Assembly: GCA_031772625.1 (NCBI GenBank)
Contig: CM062815.1
Span: forward strand, 118,552,989-118,616,988
Source of the DNA: Pinus tabuliformis
Taxonomy: Eukaryota > Streptophyta > Pinopsida > Pinales > Pinaceae
Reading direction: 5' to 3'
Length of the DNA stretch: 64,000 bases
A program made the translations under genes and the position numbers. Within the stretch, counting starts at the first letter, position 1. Every line of letters begins with the position of its first letter. Shown piece after piece: positions 54,696-64,000 of this stretch. The notes under the pieces were generated by a model. That model had not been told where the DNA came from. It did no database searches and saw only the letters and a list, made by a program, of their open reading frames with translations.

Positions 54696-55800
54696 AGCCG
54701 ATCTAGTAGAACTGTAGGCGAAGGAGTTACATGAGTAGAAATTGGTAATCTCTTAGAAGATTTTAAAACTGATATTTTGAGTACATTAAATACACAGTTG
54801 GATGTCCTACAAGTGAAGAAAAAACAAGCTAACACAGAACATGCATTTTTTGTCCTCATTGTCGGAAGAAGCACAACCACAAGGAATGTTCTTTGGACAC
54901 AATTGAAATATGTGTTATCTGTAATAAAGATCACTCAACTGGACGTTGTCTCTCACTCCTTGGATTGTAGGTTGTATTCAAGGAATTTGAGGAAGACCCA
55001 AAGCCATCATATCTCATGACACAACAATGGCAGTGGCAAACTCACCCTCCAGGTATGATCTAGGATCATTCTCTGTTTTATTCTAGACAATATACTCAAC
55101 AACAAATCCTAGATCAACGTGGCAGGGCCAACAACCTTTTAATACCACCTAGAAATCTCACTCATACTCCCCACCACCCTGGATAAATCAACCATTCGTT
55201 GGACCCTTGTGGCCAAATCAAAAGTACCCTACATTTTCATGGCAAAATCCATCAAATAACTCATACCCTTCACATTGGGAAAACTCACCTACTCAAGGAC
55301 CATTGTGGTCTCAAAAGTGGAAGTGTCATGCGGGACCACTTAATCAATCTATTGGAACGTTGCCTCAACCACAACCACCATTGTAATCTCCACTTCAACT
55401 TCCCCCAAATTTTCCACCTCCATTACATCCTCAATTACCTGCTCAACCAAATCATAATATGAATAACAAGCTCGTCCAATATTTGGAGAGCATTGAAAAC
55501 TTAGATTGTGGTTCTACCTCTTTTGAATGTAATGAGATGCGACTGAACTCTGGATGGACTATATTTCCAGAAGACAGTACAGGAAACCAAGAGCAGGCAG
55601 ACAACGAAAATCCTATTGACAAGCAATCCTTACCGGAGCACCCTTCTTCCATCATAGTTGTCACCGAAACAAAGGCACCTAACAAGATAACCAAACAACA
55701 AGATCCTATTAAAACTACGAACATCTCTCCTCTATTCCCTGAGAGACTTACTGTGATCAAACCACTGTCTATTCTGATTTCGATCTCATAGGGGAACTAA
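54696..55800 (+). pseudogene. E8 gag, 3' part with zinc knuckles and linker
   Basis: It continues E8 gag after E9. Visible are LLEDFKTDILSTLNTQLDVL, then across a shift two knuckle-like arrays, CPHCRKKHNHKEC and CVICNKDHSTGRC. A long Pro/Gln/Trp-rich linker follows (WQNPSNNS-type text near 55245). The frame 55459-55791 reads NNKLVQYLESIENLDCGSTS and is acidic, with no domain I recognise. Stops and shifts are frequent. Confidence 0.75.
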
Positions 55801-56650
55801 AAAAATTATCTATTAAAATTCCTCTTCTCTAGGCTATCTAAGATGTCCTAATCTATACTAAAACCATCAAAGAACTATGTGTCAAGAATCCGAGGAGAAA
55901 ACCAAAAGACTCTCCTACAGTCCATGTCCTTGGGACACTTTTTTATCTCAACTTAGGCAAGAAAATACCTATTAAATATGATGACCCTAGAAATCCAGTA
56001 GTTTTTGTTCAAATTCAGGGTCATAACTTCCCAAACACCTTAGTGGACTTAGGGGCCACAATAAACATTTTGACTGTAGAAACTTGTGGGATCCTTAGAA
56101 TCACAACATTGCAACCAACCTCCATTATGTTGGAATTGGATGACAGATCGGTAGTAAATCCAGAAGGCACTTTGGATGATATTGTCATTTTAGTATATTC
56201 CTGGGAGTACCCAATGGACTTTCTGGTTATCAATCCTAGAAATGGGGTGGATGGCCACCTTCTGATATTAGGTAGACCATGGCTGGAAAGTGTAGATACA
56301 TATATAGGGTGCCAGACATGAAACATGACAATTGCAAAAGGGACTGTCATTAAAAATGTTATCTTATATCCACCCACTAGACCTGGTCTATTAGTCGGCA
56401 ATTATCAATCATTCCCTCCCAAGTATTGGGAATAAAATTTGCATTCTCCTCTTAATCTTGATGAAGCTCTTATTTTCAAAAGGAAAATAGAGGATGTTGT
56501 AATTAATGGTTTTATTAACCAACCTTCTACTATAGGGAATCCAACATGTTAGATATTAAAAGTTAAGCTTGATAATGAAGCCCAAGGACATCCACCAGAG
56601 GTTCTAAATAATGAACATACACCCACAACTCTAGTTCATAATAGTGTTCC
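55801..56650 (+). pseudogene. E8 aspartic protease and linker
   Basis: Retropepsin. Before it comes KNPRRKPKDSPTVHVLG-like text. The active-site region is TLVDLGATINILTVETCGIL, with DLG in place of D-T/S-G. It continues LQPTSIMLELDDRSVVNPEG, then PMDFLVINPRNG and LLILGRPWLESVDTYIG, the ILGRPWL block being typical of Athila-type proteases. A TGA at the end is followed by the same frame. The linker ends TLVHNSVP, where the solo LTR inserted. Confidence 0.88.
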
Positions 56651-57596
56651 TGTTGAAATGTGGCAACAAGAATATTCAAATTTTAATTTTTCCTTGAATT
56701 AAAATTGAGAATTAAAGTTCGAATTTAGTCTCACCAGCTGCTTGAAAAATAATTAATTAATTCATCTTGAGTTAATTAGTTGGAGAAATTCAAGCTAGAA
56801 GTCTTTGTGAAGTCATGCAACAGTTATCCCTTAAATTAAGGAGATTATCCCTTAATTAAGGAGATAAGGACGAGTTGTATTTGAGTTGTAATTAGTTAGC
56901 TCAGTTAACTAAGTTAAGTCTAGATAAATTAGTTTCAAACAATTTCAGAAACTAATTATGAGTTTAGTTAGTTAATGCATGCATGCATCAAACTAGTGTA
57001 CTCCAGATAACTGAAGATTCTCTCATCGATAACTCAGGCATGTCAGTTCATACAAAGACCCAGTTGAGATTAAAGACATGGACAATGTACTATCAATTGC
57101 AAGAATTTTCCTATAAGAAAATCTCTTGCATGCAGAAGGAATTTTTTTCCTTGAGATTTGCGCAGTTTTACAGTGTGTTGGAGCAGTGTGTGAGATCAGC
57201 GTCACACAAGGTTATAGCTGGATCACCCAGGGAAAACTGCGCAAGGAAATAGGAGGCTTGGAGGGTAGAGGAGAAGGCATATGAGCAGTCTATTCTGTCT
57301 ATGAGTAGAGTGAGGGATTGTACTCAGAGCTGGATAGCTGTGAGAGCTAAAGCTATGTGTAATCCTGAGATATTTTCCACTTGTATGATAATACAGATAG
57401 TAGGGTTTTTAGTTGAGGCTTTCCCCAAAGTATTCTTCTGTGTTTCATGTGTATTGATTCTTCTTCTCTGTTATATGTGTTCCTCTTGATCTTGCTCAAT
57501 CTAGCAAGCTTCCGCAAGTTTGATTGTAGAAGTAGATTAAGTATTTTGCTTTAGTTATATTGCATAATCACGTTAATCTACAGCGATAATTTCTAC
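56651..57596 (+). repeat. E11: solo LTR in E8, family related to E9 LTR
   Basis: 946 bp, TGTTGAAATGTGG to AATTTCTACA. Flanks are GTTCC (56646-56650) and GTTTC (57597-57601), a 5-bp duplication with one C to T change. Both ends resemble E9's LTR (start TGTTGAAAATAG; shared agtagaagtagatt near the end) but the interior is diverged, so it belongs to a sister family. No internal element sequence is present, which indicates LTR-LTR recombination. E8 pol reads on from SVP into SIEIEPGNTL. Confidence 0.88.
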
Positions 57597-58575
57597 AGTT
57601 TCCATCGAAATTGAACCTGGTAATACTTTGAACATTAATGCTAGTCTGGACGACCTGCAATGCAAAAAAATAATTCAAATCCTCCAAAAATATAAACAGG
57701 TTTTTGCTTGCAAATATTCTGATATGAGAGGCATTGATCCCCAACTGTGTACACATCACATTTATATAGAAAAATATTCTCGTGCCATTTTCTAGCCTCA
57801 TATAAGATTAAATCCACACCTTAGGGATATAGTAAAACAAGAGTTGTAGAAACTTCTTGATGTTAATTTCATATATCCTAGTTCTGACAGTCAGTGGGTT
57901 TCACCGCTAGTTGTGGACCTTAAGAAAAATGGAAAATGGAGAATTTGTGTGGATTATAGAGAATTGAATAAAGCTACAAAAAAATATCACTTTCCTCTTC
58001 CATTTGTAGATCAGGTCCTCGACACTCTTACTAGAAAGAAATTTTTCTCTTTCCTGGATGGTTTTGGTGGATATGACCAAGTCCATATTGCTCCTGAAGA
58101 CCAGGACAAAACCACGTTCACCTGTCCATGGGGAACATTTACATACAGGGTTTTACCATTTGGGTCGTGCAGTCCACCAACCATTTTCTAGAGGGAAATC
58201 TTGAGTATTTTTTCTGACTTAATCAGTGAAGGACTTGAACTATACATGGATGATTTACTCCTTACAGTATTGATTTTGACCAAACCTTACAAAATTTAGA
58301 AAAATTTCTTGAATGTTGCTTAGCTACCAGATTATGCCTTAGTAATGAAAAATGTCATATGATGGTAACAGAGGGCATAGTTCTAGGGAATTACATATCT
58401 ATTGCAGACATACAAGTAGACCCAACAAATATTTAGGTAATTCTTACGCTACCTACTCCCTGAAAACCAACCGATGTGCATAGTTTCCTTGGCTATGCTG
58501 GTTATTATCATCGTTTTATAGTAAATTTTTCAAAAATAGAATCACCACTATATGTATTGACAGGAGATATGGAAT
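57597..58575 (+). pseudogene. E8 reverse transcriptase
   Basis: Readable motifs: FACKYSDMRGIDPQLCTHHI, then NFIYPSSDSQWVSPLVVDLK and GKWRICVDYRELNKATKKYH. Motif A is FSFLDGFGGYDQVHIA (catalytic Asp present), followed by TFTCPWGTFTYRVLPFG. Motif C is LYMDDLL (58240-58257, YMDD intact). After a shift come LSNEKCHMMVTEGIVLGNYI and VHSFLGYAGYYHRFIVNFSK. It is better preserved than E6 or E4 RT, although stops and a frameshift prevent activity. Confidence 0.92.
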
Positions 58576-59140
58576 TTGAATGGACTAACAGGTGTAATGT
58601 TGCTTTTGCAGATCTTTAAAAAGTTCGTCTCAACAACCCCTGTGTTACGAGGGAAAAATTGGAATTTACCATTCCACATTTCATCTGATGCATCAAACAA
58701 AACAATAGGATTTGTAGTTGGAAAGGAAGAAGTTAAAAAGCCTTATGCCATCTATTATATCAGCGAAAATCTTACATCGGCGGAACTAAATTATACAGTG
58801 GAAAAAAAATAATTCTTAGTTGTTGTTTATGCTATCAATAAATTTTGTCACTACATAATAGGACACCTAGTCTTTTTATATACCAATCATTCTGTCGTTA
58901 GGTATTTAGCTAATAAACCTGTTAGTAATGGTATAATAACTCGTTGGTTATTGTTATTACATGTATTTGATATCACCATAAAATATTGATCGGGGAAGGA
59001 GAATCTTGTTACAGATTTTCTGTCCAAAGTTTCGCTAGTGGCCGATTCTTTACCTATGGAAGACCAGTTTCTAAATGAACATTTGTTTGTTGTGACAATT
59101 AAAACACCCTAGAATGTTGATGTGGCCCATTATTTGGTAG
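58576..59140 (+). pseudogene. E8 RNase H
   Basis: Across two frames: NLPFHISSDASNKTIGFVVG (first Asp), LTSAELNYTVEKK (Glu), then a stop and LYTNHSVVRYLANKPV, where TDH is TNH as in E6. It ends KENLVTDFLSKVSLVADSLP (the usual ADxLSR Asp is present). The loss of the TDH Asp makes it inactive. Confidence 0.88.
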
Positions 59141-60350
59141 CATGAAAATTTCCAACACATTTATCGTCCTGAGAAAAGAAGCTTATCGTTCAACGCAGTG
59201 CTTGGTTCTCTTGGATTGACGATTAACTCTTCCATACAGGGTCTGATCTGCAAATCTGCATATGCATCAGGGAAGACAAAGTTTATGATATTCTTAAGGC
59301 TTGTCATGATGAACCATGCGGTGGGAATTTTCTCGATCGAAGAACTAGGCATAAAGTGTTACAGATGGGTTATTACTAGCCCGTAATATTTAAAGATGTA
59401 ATAAAATATGTCCAGAGCTGTGATAATTGTCATAGGATAGGTCGCCCCATTCAAGCTGATGAAATTCCCCTGTAGTTAAAAATTGTACTTGAACATTTTG
59501 AAAGATGGGAAATGGATTTCATGGGCCACTTCAACCCACTGTCAAACCAGAAGGTGTATATTTTGGTTTTTCACAAACTATGTAACTAAATGGGTGGAGG
59601 CAGTAGTTCTCTCAAAGGCTGCAAAAGAGGAAGTTATTAATTCTCTATTTGAATTGTTTGTGTGGTATGGATTTCCTAGAGAGATCATAGCAGATGGTCG
59701 CTCGCAATTCATTGCCCATAAAAATTTCTGCGATCTTACAAAAATGTCACATTAAACACAAAATTACTTCTCCTTACCGTCCTCAAGCCAATGGATAGGT
59801 GGAAAGCACCAATAAAGTTCTAGAGGAAATTTTAACTAGAATAGTATCTCTGAACCACTAGAATTGGGATGCTAAAGTCCCTGAGGCCTTATGGGCCTAT
59901 CAATCGACTTGGTGCAACACTACTAGATATTCACATTATCAACTTGTTTTTGGTAAGGATCCCCATTTTCCAATAGAATTCAAAATCAAGACTCTCAAAA
60001 CCATCAGGAAAGTCAGATTGGATTTCACAGAATTGAAAAAACAATGCTTGCCACAACTTAATGAACTAGACGAAATGTGAATATTGGCCTTATAGTGCAC
60101 AACTATTATTTAGTAGCAAAGGGCCAAATGACATGATCAATTGATCAAGAAGAAAAAATTTCATAAGGGAGACTAGGCACTATTATATGACTTTAGATTC
60201 CAAGATTTCCTAGGGAAAATCCAAACAAGATGGATGAGACCATATGAGGTCACTAAAGTTTATGACAACGACATGGTGAACCTTACTACAATTGATGGTT
60301 TTGGCATCTCTTTCCTTGCCAATGGACACTGACTCTGTCTATATCACCAA
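59141..60350 (+). pseudogene. E8 integrase
   Basis: Text of the zinc domain: KACHDEPCGGNFLDRRTRH (second His changed to Asn), CDNCHRIGRP. The core has FERWEMDFMGHF (first Asp), WYGFPREIIADGRSQF (second Asp) and YRPQANG-stop-VESTNKVLEEIL (Glu). C-terminal text includes ALWAYQSTWCNTTRYSHYQL and DPHFPIEFKIKTLKTIRKV, ending near the LYDFRFQDFLGKIQTRW-like strand. It shifts frame several times and has many stops. It would have inserted the cDNA. Confidence 0.85.
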
Positions 60351-60534
60351 CCACTCACATGAGATTATTTTCTTCACGAGGTAACTAATGATTCCAACCT
60401 GTATGTTATAATTGATCAAGGAGGTAACCTTGCAACTATATCTAACTGAAGTGTTTTTCAAAATTTAATTCATTCTGTATATAATGTACATACCTTTTGT
60501 GAATGTTTTTACTGAAGTTAATCTATAAAAAAAG
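60351..60534 (+). other. spacer after E8 integrase
   Basis: No domain recognised. Leads into the 21-bp array. Confidence 0.4.
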
Positions 60535-60885
60535 GACGGTTGTTGTTTCCTTAGTCGTTGTTGTTGTTCCCTTAGTCATGATTGTTTTTCCCTTAGACGT
60601 GGTTTTTGTTTCTTTAGTCGCAGTTGTTGTTCCCATAGTCATAGTTCTTGCTCCCTTGGTCAGGGTTGATGTTCCCTTAGTCACAGTTGTTGTTCCCTTA
60701 GTCACAATTGTTGTTCTCTTAGTTGCGGTTGATGTTCCCTTAGTCACAACTGTTGTTCCCTTGGTTTGCGATTTTTGTTTCCTTAGTCACGGTTGTTGTT
60801 CTCTTGGTCATGGTTGTTGTTTCCTTAATTATAGTTGTTGTTCTCTTAGTCACAACCATTGTTTCCTCAGTCACGATTTTTTTTT
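60535..60885. repeat. 21-bp minisatellite, about 17 units
   Basis: Units of the type gttgttgttcccttagtcaca recur in register across 350 bp with few length changes. Since 21 is a multiple of three, the plus strand reads as VVVPLVT repeats and the minus strand as TKGTTTV repeats, so both strands stay open. It sits in the E8 post-integrase spacer. The long open frame (60503-60892) is a product of the repeat and not evidence for a gene. Confidence 0.95.
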
Positions 60886-62380
60886 TTTCTAAGCCACCGT
60901 TAATTTTTTTAGGCATAGTTATTCTTTTTAGCTTGTTTCTTTAATTGAAGCTCTACCTTGATATAATGATGAGACAATTAGTTTTCCCAAGTGATTGCCA
61001 TAGGAGAATGTTTTATAAGGAATTTTTAATAGAATTTAAACCTCTTAAACTTGAAACAACCTTGATATTGTAAATACATAAAGATATTTATAATGCATTT
61101 CTTCAATCATCACCAGAGGAATTTTCCTTCATTTTAGTTCCTCATAGTTCTTTGAAGAAAATGATGAGCTAAAAAGGTAATTATTACAATGCCTTTTACG
61201 CCATCCCTGACCCTTAAGGAGTTGATAAGTCACCCCATTTACTAATATTTTTTCATAACAAAACAAAAAAAAAATTAATAATAAAAAAAAGTAATCGAAC
61301 AAAGGATTTGAGGTCTCATCACGAGTTGGCCTACCATGATCATAGGAATTAATGGGATGACATTACCACTTTGGTCACCAAGCCAGGGTAATGGACTTCG
61401 ACCATTAGGTCGAAGGACAAGAGGTACCATCACGAGTCAACTTGTTCGTCTCATTAGCTCTGGTGAATGGCATTGTTACCAACTAGTCACCATGATTAAA
61501 CAATCGCCTTTTGTTGATAATCGAAAAAAATAAAAAATTATGAATATTTTCTACTAAAACGAGACACTGGCATATCAATGGGTTAAAAGGAAACCTTGTC
61601 AAGGCTATGGACACTTTCTGGCAGCAGAGGACATGCTTATGGTATTGAAGTACATTTGAAATTACCAGATAAAGTTAGTTACTTCACCCTCCCTTAGAAA
61701 TAATAAAGGAAAATCGTTGGATTACCATGGACACTTATTAGAGCTTTCCTTGGAAAGTGGTGATGATAGTATGCATAAGCAATTAATTTTAATCTTACAT
61801 ATCAAGGATGTAATCTCTTTTTGAAGAGTCGCTAAGTCTATTCTAAATTTCTTTCATTTTTCTCTGAGGGTAATCTTTTTGCGAATATTTTCTTATCCAT
61901 TTTTTGGCATTTAAAATACCTTCACATGCTTTTACTCTGCATTAATGATTTGGGTGTCATAATATCTAGTCCTGTTAGCATGCTTTATGATTAATGCGTC
62001 CAATAATTACGTTGCATGCCTCACCCTTCATTTCTATTTTTGATGGTTGCTCCATTATGTCTAATTAATATATCCTTATCCATTAGTCATGTCAATTATA
62101 TTAACGTATCAAACGCATGATGGAAGATCGTGGACTACCTCTAACTTCATTGGGGGGGTAAAAGGCTAAATATACAATTGGACGCTTAAATTTTTAAAAC
62201 ATCATTGCATGCTATGGTTGTTCAATTCTCTGCTCTATGCAACATTTATGTCTCTGTATTTTTTGAAATCTATTGTTGCTAGCTCCAAATTTCTCATTGT
62301 GGAATAGCCAAAATGGGAGGCCATTCATGTGTAGCAAACTTGCCTAGTTTTGGATCTCTGAGAAAGCGCGCAATATTTTG
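60886..62380 (+). other. E8 spacer between integrase and extra ORF
   Basis: No ORF with a motif. A homopurine/A-rich stretch is near 61262-61295. A G run in cattgggggggtaaaagg is near 62149 and has the look of a polypurine tract, but no LTR follows it that I can recognise. Post-integrase noncoding spacers are usual in Athila-type elements. Confidence 0.45.
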
Positions 62381-64000
62381 GATCAAGTAGGGTGGTCAAA
62401 CTATTTCCTGTGACTACAGGGTTTTGATAAAGAAGTCTCCTTGGAATTTACAAGGAATTTTAACAATGGGATAATAGTGGCAAAGGGCATACAGATATAG
62501 GTAAATGAAGAAGTATTGGCAGAAGCGACAGGAATTTCCACAGAAGGAGAGAAGTGGCTCGAAATACATACTCTGCTACAAAGTGCAACATTCCTATTTA
62601 CAAACCCTAGAGAGGAACTGGTCAGGAAAGGAAAAGGGTACAATCATGCCTCATTGTCAGAGCCATGGAGGGAATCAACAAGCATTGTCCAAATTTACAT
62701 TACATGTGATGGATAGTATGACGTGGTAAGAGGCCGACATTTGAAATTAATGGTAGCATTGAGATAGAAGGGAATCCTAACCCTTCCCTATTTTATGAAT
62801 TTGTTATTGCATGAAACTACTTTAAGACTTAAAATATATAAGGATCAAGCCTTTTTTGTAATTCAATGTGGGCTTATAAAAATGATAGTTGTCAGATGTT
62901 TGAATGAAGTACAATTGAGCTGGGAAGAGTTCTTAGGAAACCCTGAGGCTCCACCTCAAAGTAAAGCACCCATTGGAGATTCTGGAAACACTCTACTTAA
63001 TAATGGGAAGACAAAGGTGAATGAGGAGGCCAATAAAAATGAAAACTTCACGGTAGAAGGTTCCTCGCATGAAACAACACAAACCCAATCCCCTCAAAAA
63101 TTAACCAGGGCATAGAAAAGAATGGCTTCCCTCTTAGCCTCCCTACTTAGAAAAAGGAGAAGATCGGCTAGGTTGGCTATATCACGAAATCCTATAGACT
63201 CCTATGAACAGTTGTTGGAATAAAGTGGGCCTCAAGAATTTCTTAATACAGAAGGAACACAACAAGAAATCCATCGGGAGAATTATCCTTAAGAGTAGGA
63301 AATGGAGGTAGCCCAAACTTTGGAAGGATTGGAGAACTTTTTGAAGTTTGTGAATTTAGAAGAAGTTGCAACTTGTTCAGAAAATCTTTATGACCAGAAG
63401 ACGCTACCTAATTCTCCAACCTATCCTCCTAATTCTATAGCCATTGCTATTTTAGAATCCTCGGGAGAACATGAAAATGCTTTTCTTCAAGAACATTCTA
63501 CAAATTCCGTTGCAACTGTCCTGGAACCCCCTTTCCCTGAAGAAGTAAATTTACAATTTCCTTTAGAAAACATGGAACAAGAAGTCAATATTAACTTTCC
63601 AATCGAACCTTAGGTTGAAAGATATCTCATTGTACCTATAATCAATGTCATAGTTGAGTCCACCCAAGAAATAATGGCTGAAAAACCTAAGGCATAGCTA
63701 TTGTTTCCTCTTCTCCAGTTAATCTGGCCAAAAATTTTACACAGAGGATCAACAAAGACCTGAAGGATAAAAGTAAAAGAAAGACTAGAAAAGAAATTAA
63801 GTTGTTAAGAAAAGAAAATAGTAATCTACAAAGGAAGGTACGACAATTAAATAAATGGTTGTTGGACAATAAGCCTCAAAGGAGTCATGAGAAGAAAAAT
63901 GATAATAAAAGAGAAGTCTGGGAGAATGAAACTCAAACCAATTTTGTAGGATTTACTGCTACCTCTATTGGGGGAACTCAAACTAAGTTCGACCCATTAA
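62381..64000 (+). pseudogene. E8 extra ORF in the post-integrase position, runs off the window
   Basis: A mostly open plus-strand reading from about 62400. It contains FDKEVSLEFTRNFNNGIIVA, NEEVLAEATGISTEGEKWLE, FLFTNPREELVRKGKGYNHA and IVQIYITCDGQYDVVRGRHL up to LPYFMNLLLHETTLRL. Acidic low-complexity text follows and a Lys-rich coiled segment lies near the edge (NSNLQRKVRQLNKWLL at 63820-63865). Similar text occurs in uncharacterised retroelement proteins of plants. A basic patch RKRRRSARLAISRNP is near 63150. In-frame stops include those at about 62502, 62767 and 63113. It has no visible envelope features. Function unknown; whether it is complete cannot be seen. Confidence 0.55.

Larger units (their letters stand above)
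43611..64000 (+). mobile_element. E8: Athila-like Ty3/gypsy element, right end outside the window
   Basis: Order on the plus strand: probable 5' LTR, decayed primer site, gag core, E9 insertion, zinc knuckles, protease, solo-LTR insertion, RT (YMDD kept), RNase H, integrase, spacer with a minisatellite and an extra ORF running off the window. PR, RT and RNase H residues resemble Athila-type elements. Removing the inserted elements leaves a gag-pol that continues in order. The 3' LTR is not in the window. The start at 43611 is a guess from the TGTGGGG/CCCCAACA pairing. Confidence 0.8.

Noticed and set aside
60503..60892. 129-codon ORF with a strongly hydrophobic repeated sequence
   Set aside because: It is the translation of a 21-bp minisatellite; the opposite strand is equally open and there is no conserved start or context.
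61262..61295. A-rich run as the tail of a LINE or SINE
   Set aside because: No LINE RT or SINE body precedes it and no duplication flanks it.
62149..62165. G-rich purine run as the E8 polypurine tract with a 3' LTR after it
   Set aside because: The sequence after it does not resemble the proposed 5' LTR and soon becomes coding-like; the 3' LTR is probably outside the window.

Overview
The window reads as a stretch of plant nuclear chromosome, most likely from a large-genome gymnosperm (a conifer or relative). It is more than 80 percent old LTR retrotransposon sequence, stacked element inside element. It contains one convincing host gene: the 3' part of a SAC3B/GANP-type mRNA-export gene with GT-AG introns. 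Low gene density, eroded but recognisable old elements and one conserved gene flanked by tens of kilobases of repeats fit a conifer-like genome. The species cannot be named from this sequence.

Layout. (1) 1-3466: a gag fragment related to element E6, a 58-59 bp minisatellite and unassigned DNA. (2) 3467-8588: E2, a minus-strand Ty1/copia element reduced to gag, interrupted by E3, a 1.37 kb LTR element with a perfect target-site duplication (TSD) and tRNA-iMet primer site. (3) 8589-11.8 kb: unassigned repeat-like DNA. (4) 11.8-32.5 kb: a three-level nest. A chromovirus-like gypsy pol (E4) is split inside its reverse transcriptase by E5, a minus-strand gag-only element with about 2 kb LTRs (TSD CTAAA). 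E5's upstream LTR is in turn split by E6, a 12.1 kb Athila-like gypsy element (TSD ACTCT). E6 has an odd layout: gag, protease, two further gag-like modules, RT, RNase H, integrase and then a sense ORF region of about 3 kb before the 3' LTR. (5) 34.2-35.4 kb: an AT-rich tandem array alternating about 141 and 199 bp units. (6) 35.7-39.7 kb: the SAC3B-like gene end. (7) 42.3-43.4 kb: a relic of a retroelement-type ORF. (8) 43.6-64 kb: E8, a second Athila-like element leaving the window on the right. It is interrupted in gag by copia E9, whose own LTR is interrupted by the related copia E10 (TSD TGTTC), and between protease and RT by a solo LTR. A 21-bp minisatellite and a sense extra ORF lie after its integrase.

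No retroelement here looks autonomous: frameshifts, deletions and in-frame stops affect all of them, and where I could infer the original codon the stops mostly fit C-to-T or G-to-A change. The elements probably once depended on, or now act as, partners for intact relatives elsewhere. Nothing here looks bacterial, and there is no rRNA gene, intact tRNA gene or CRISPR array. Homology statements come from reading translations and recalling family motifs, with no database search. Element names E1-E11 are local labels.
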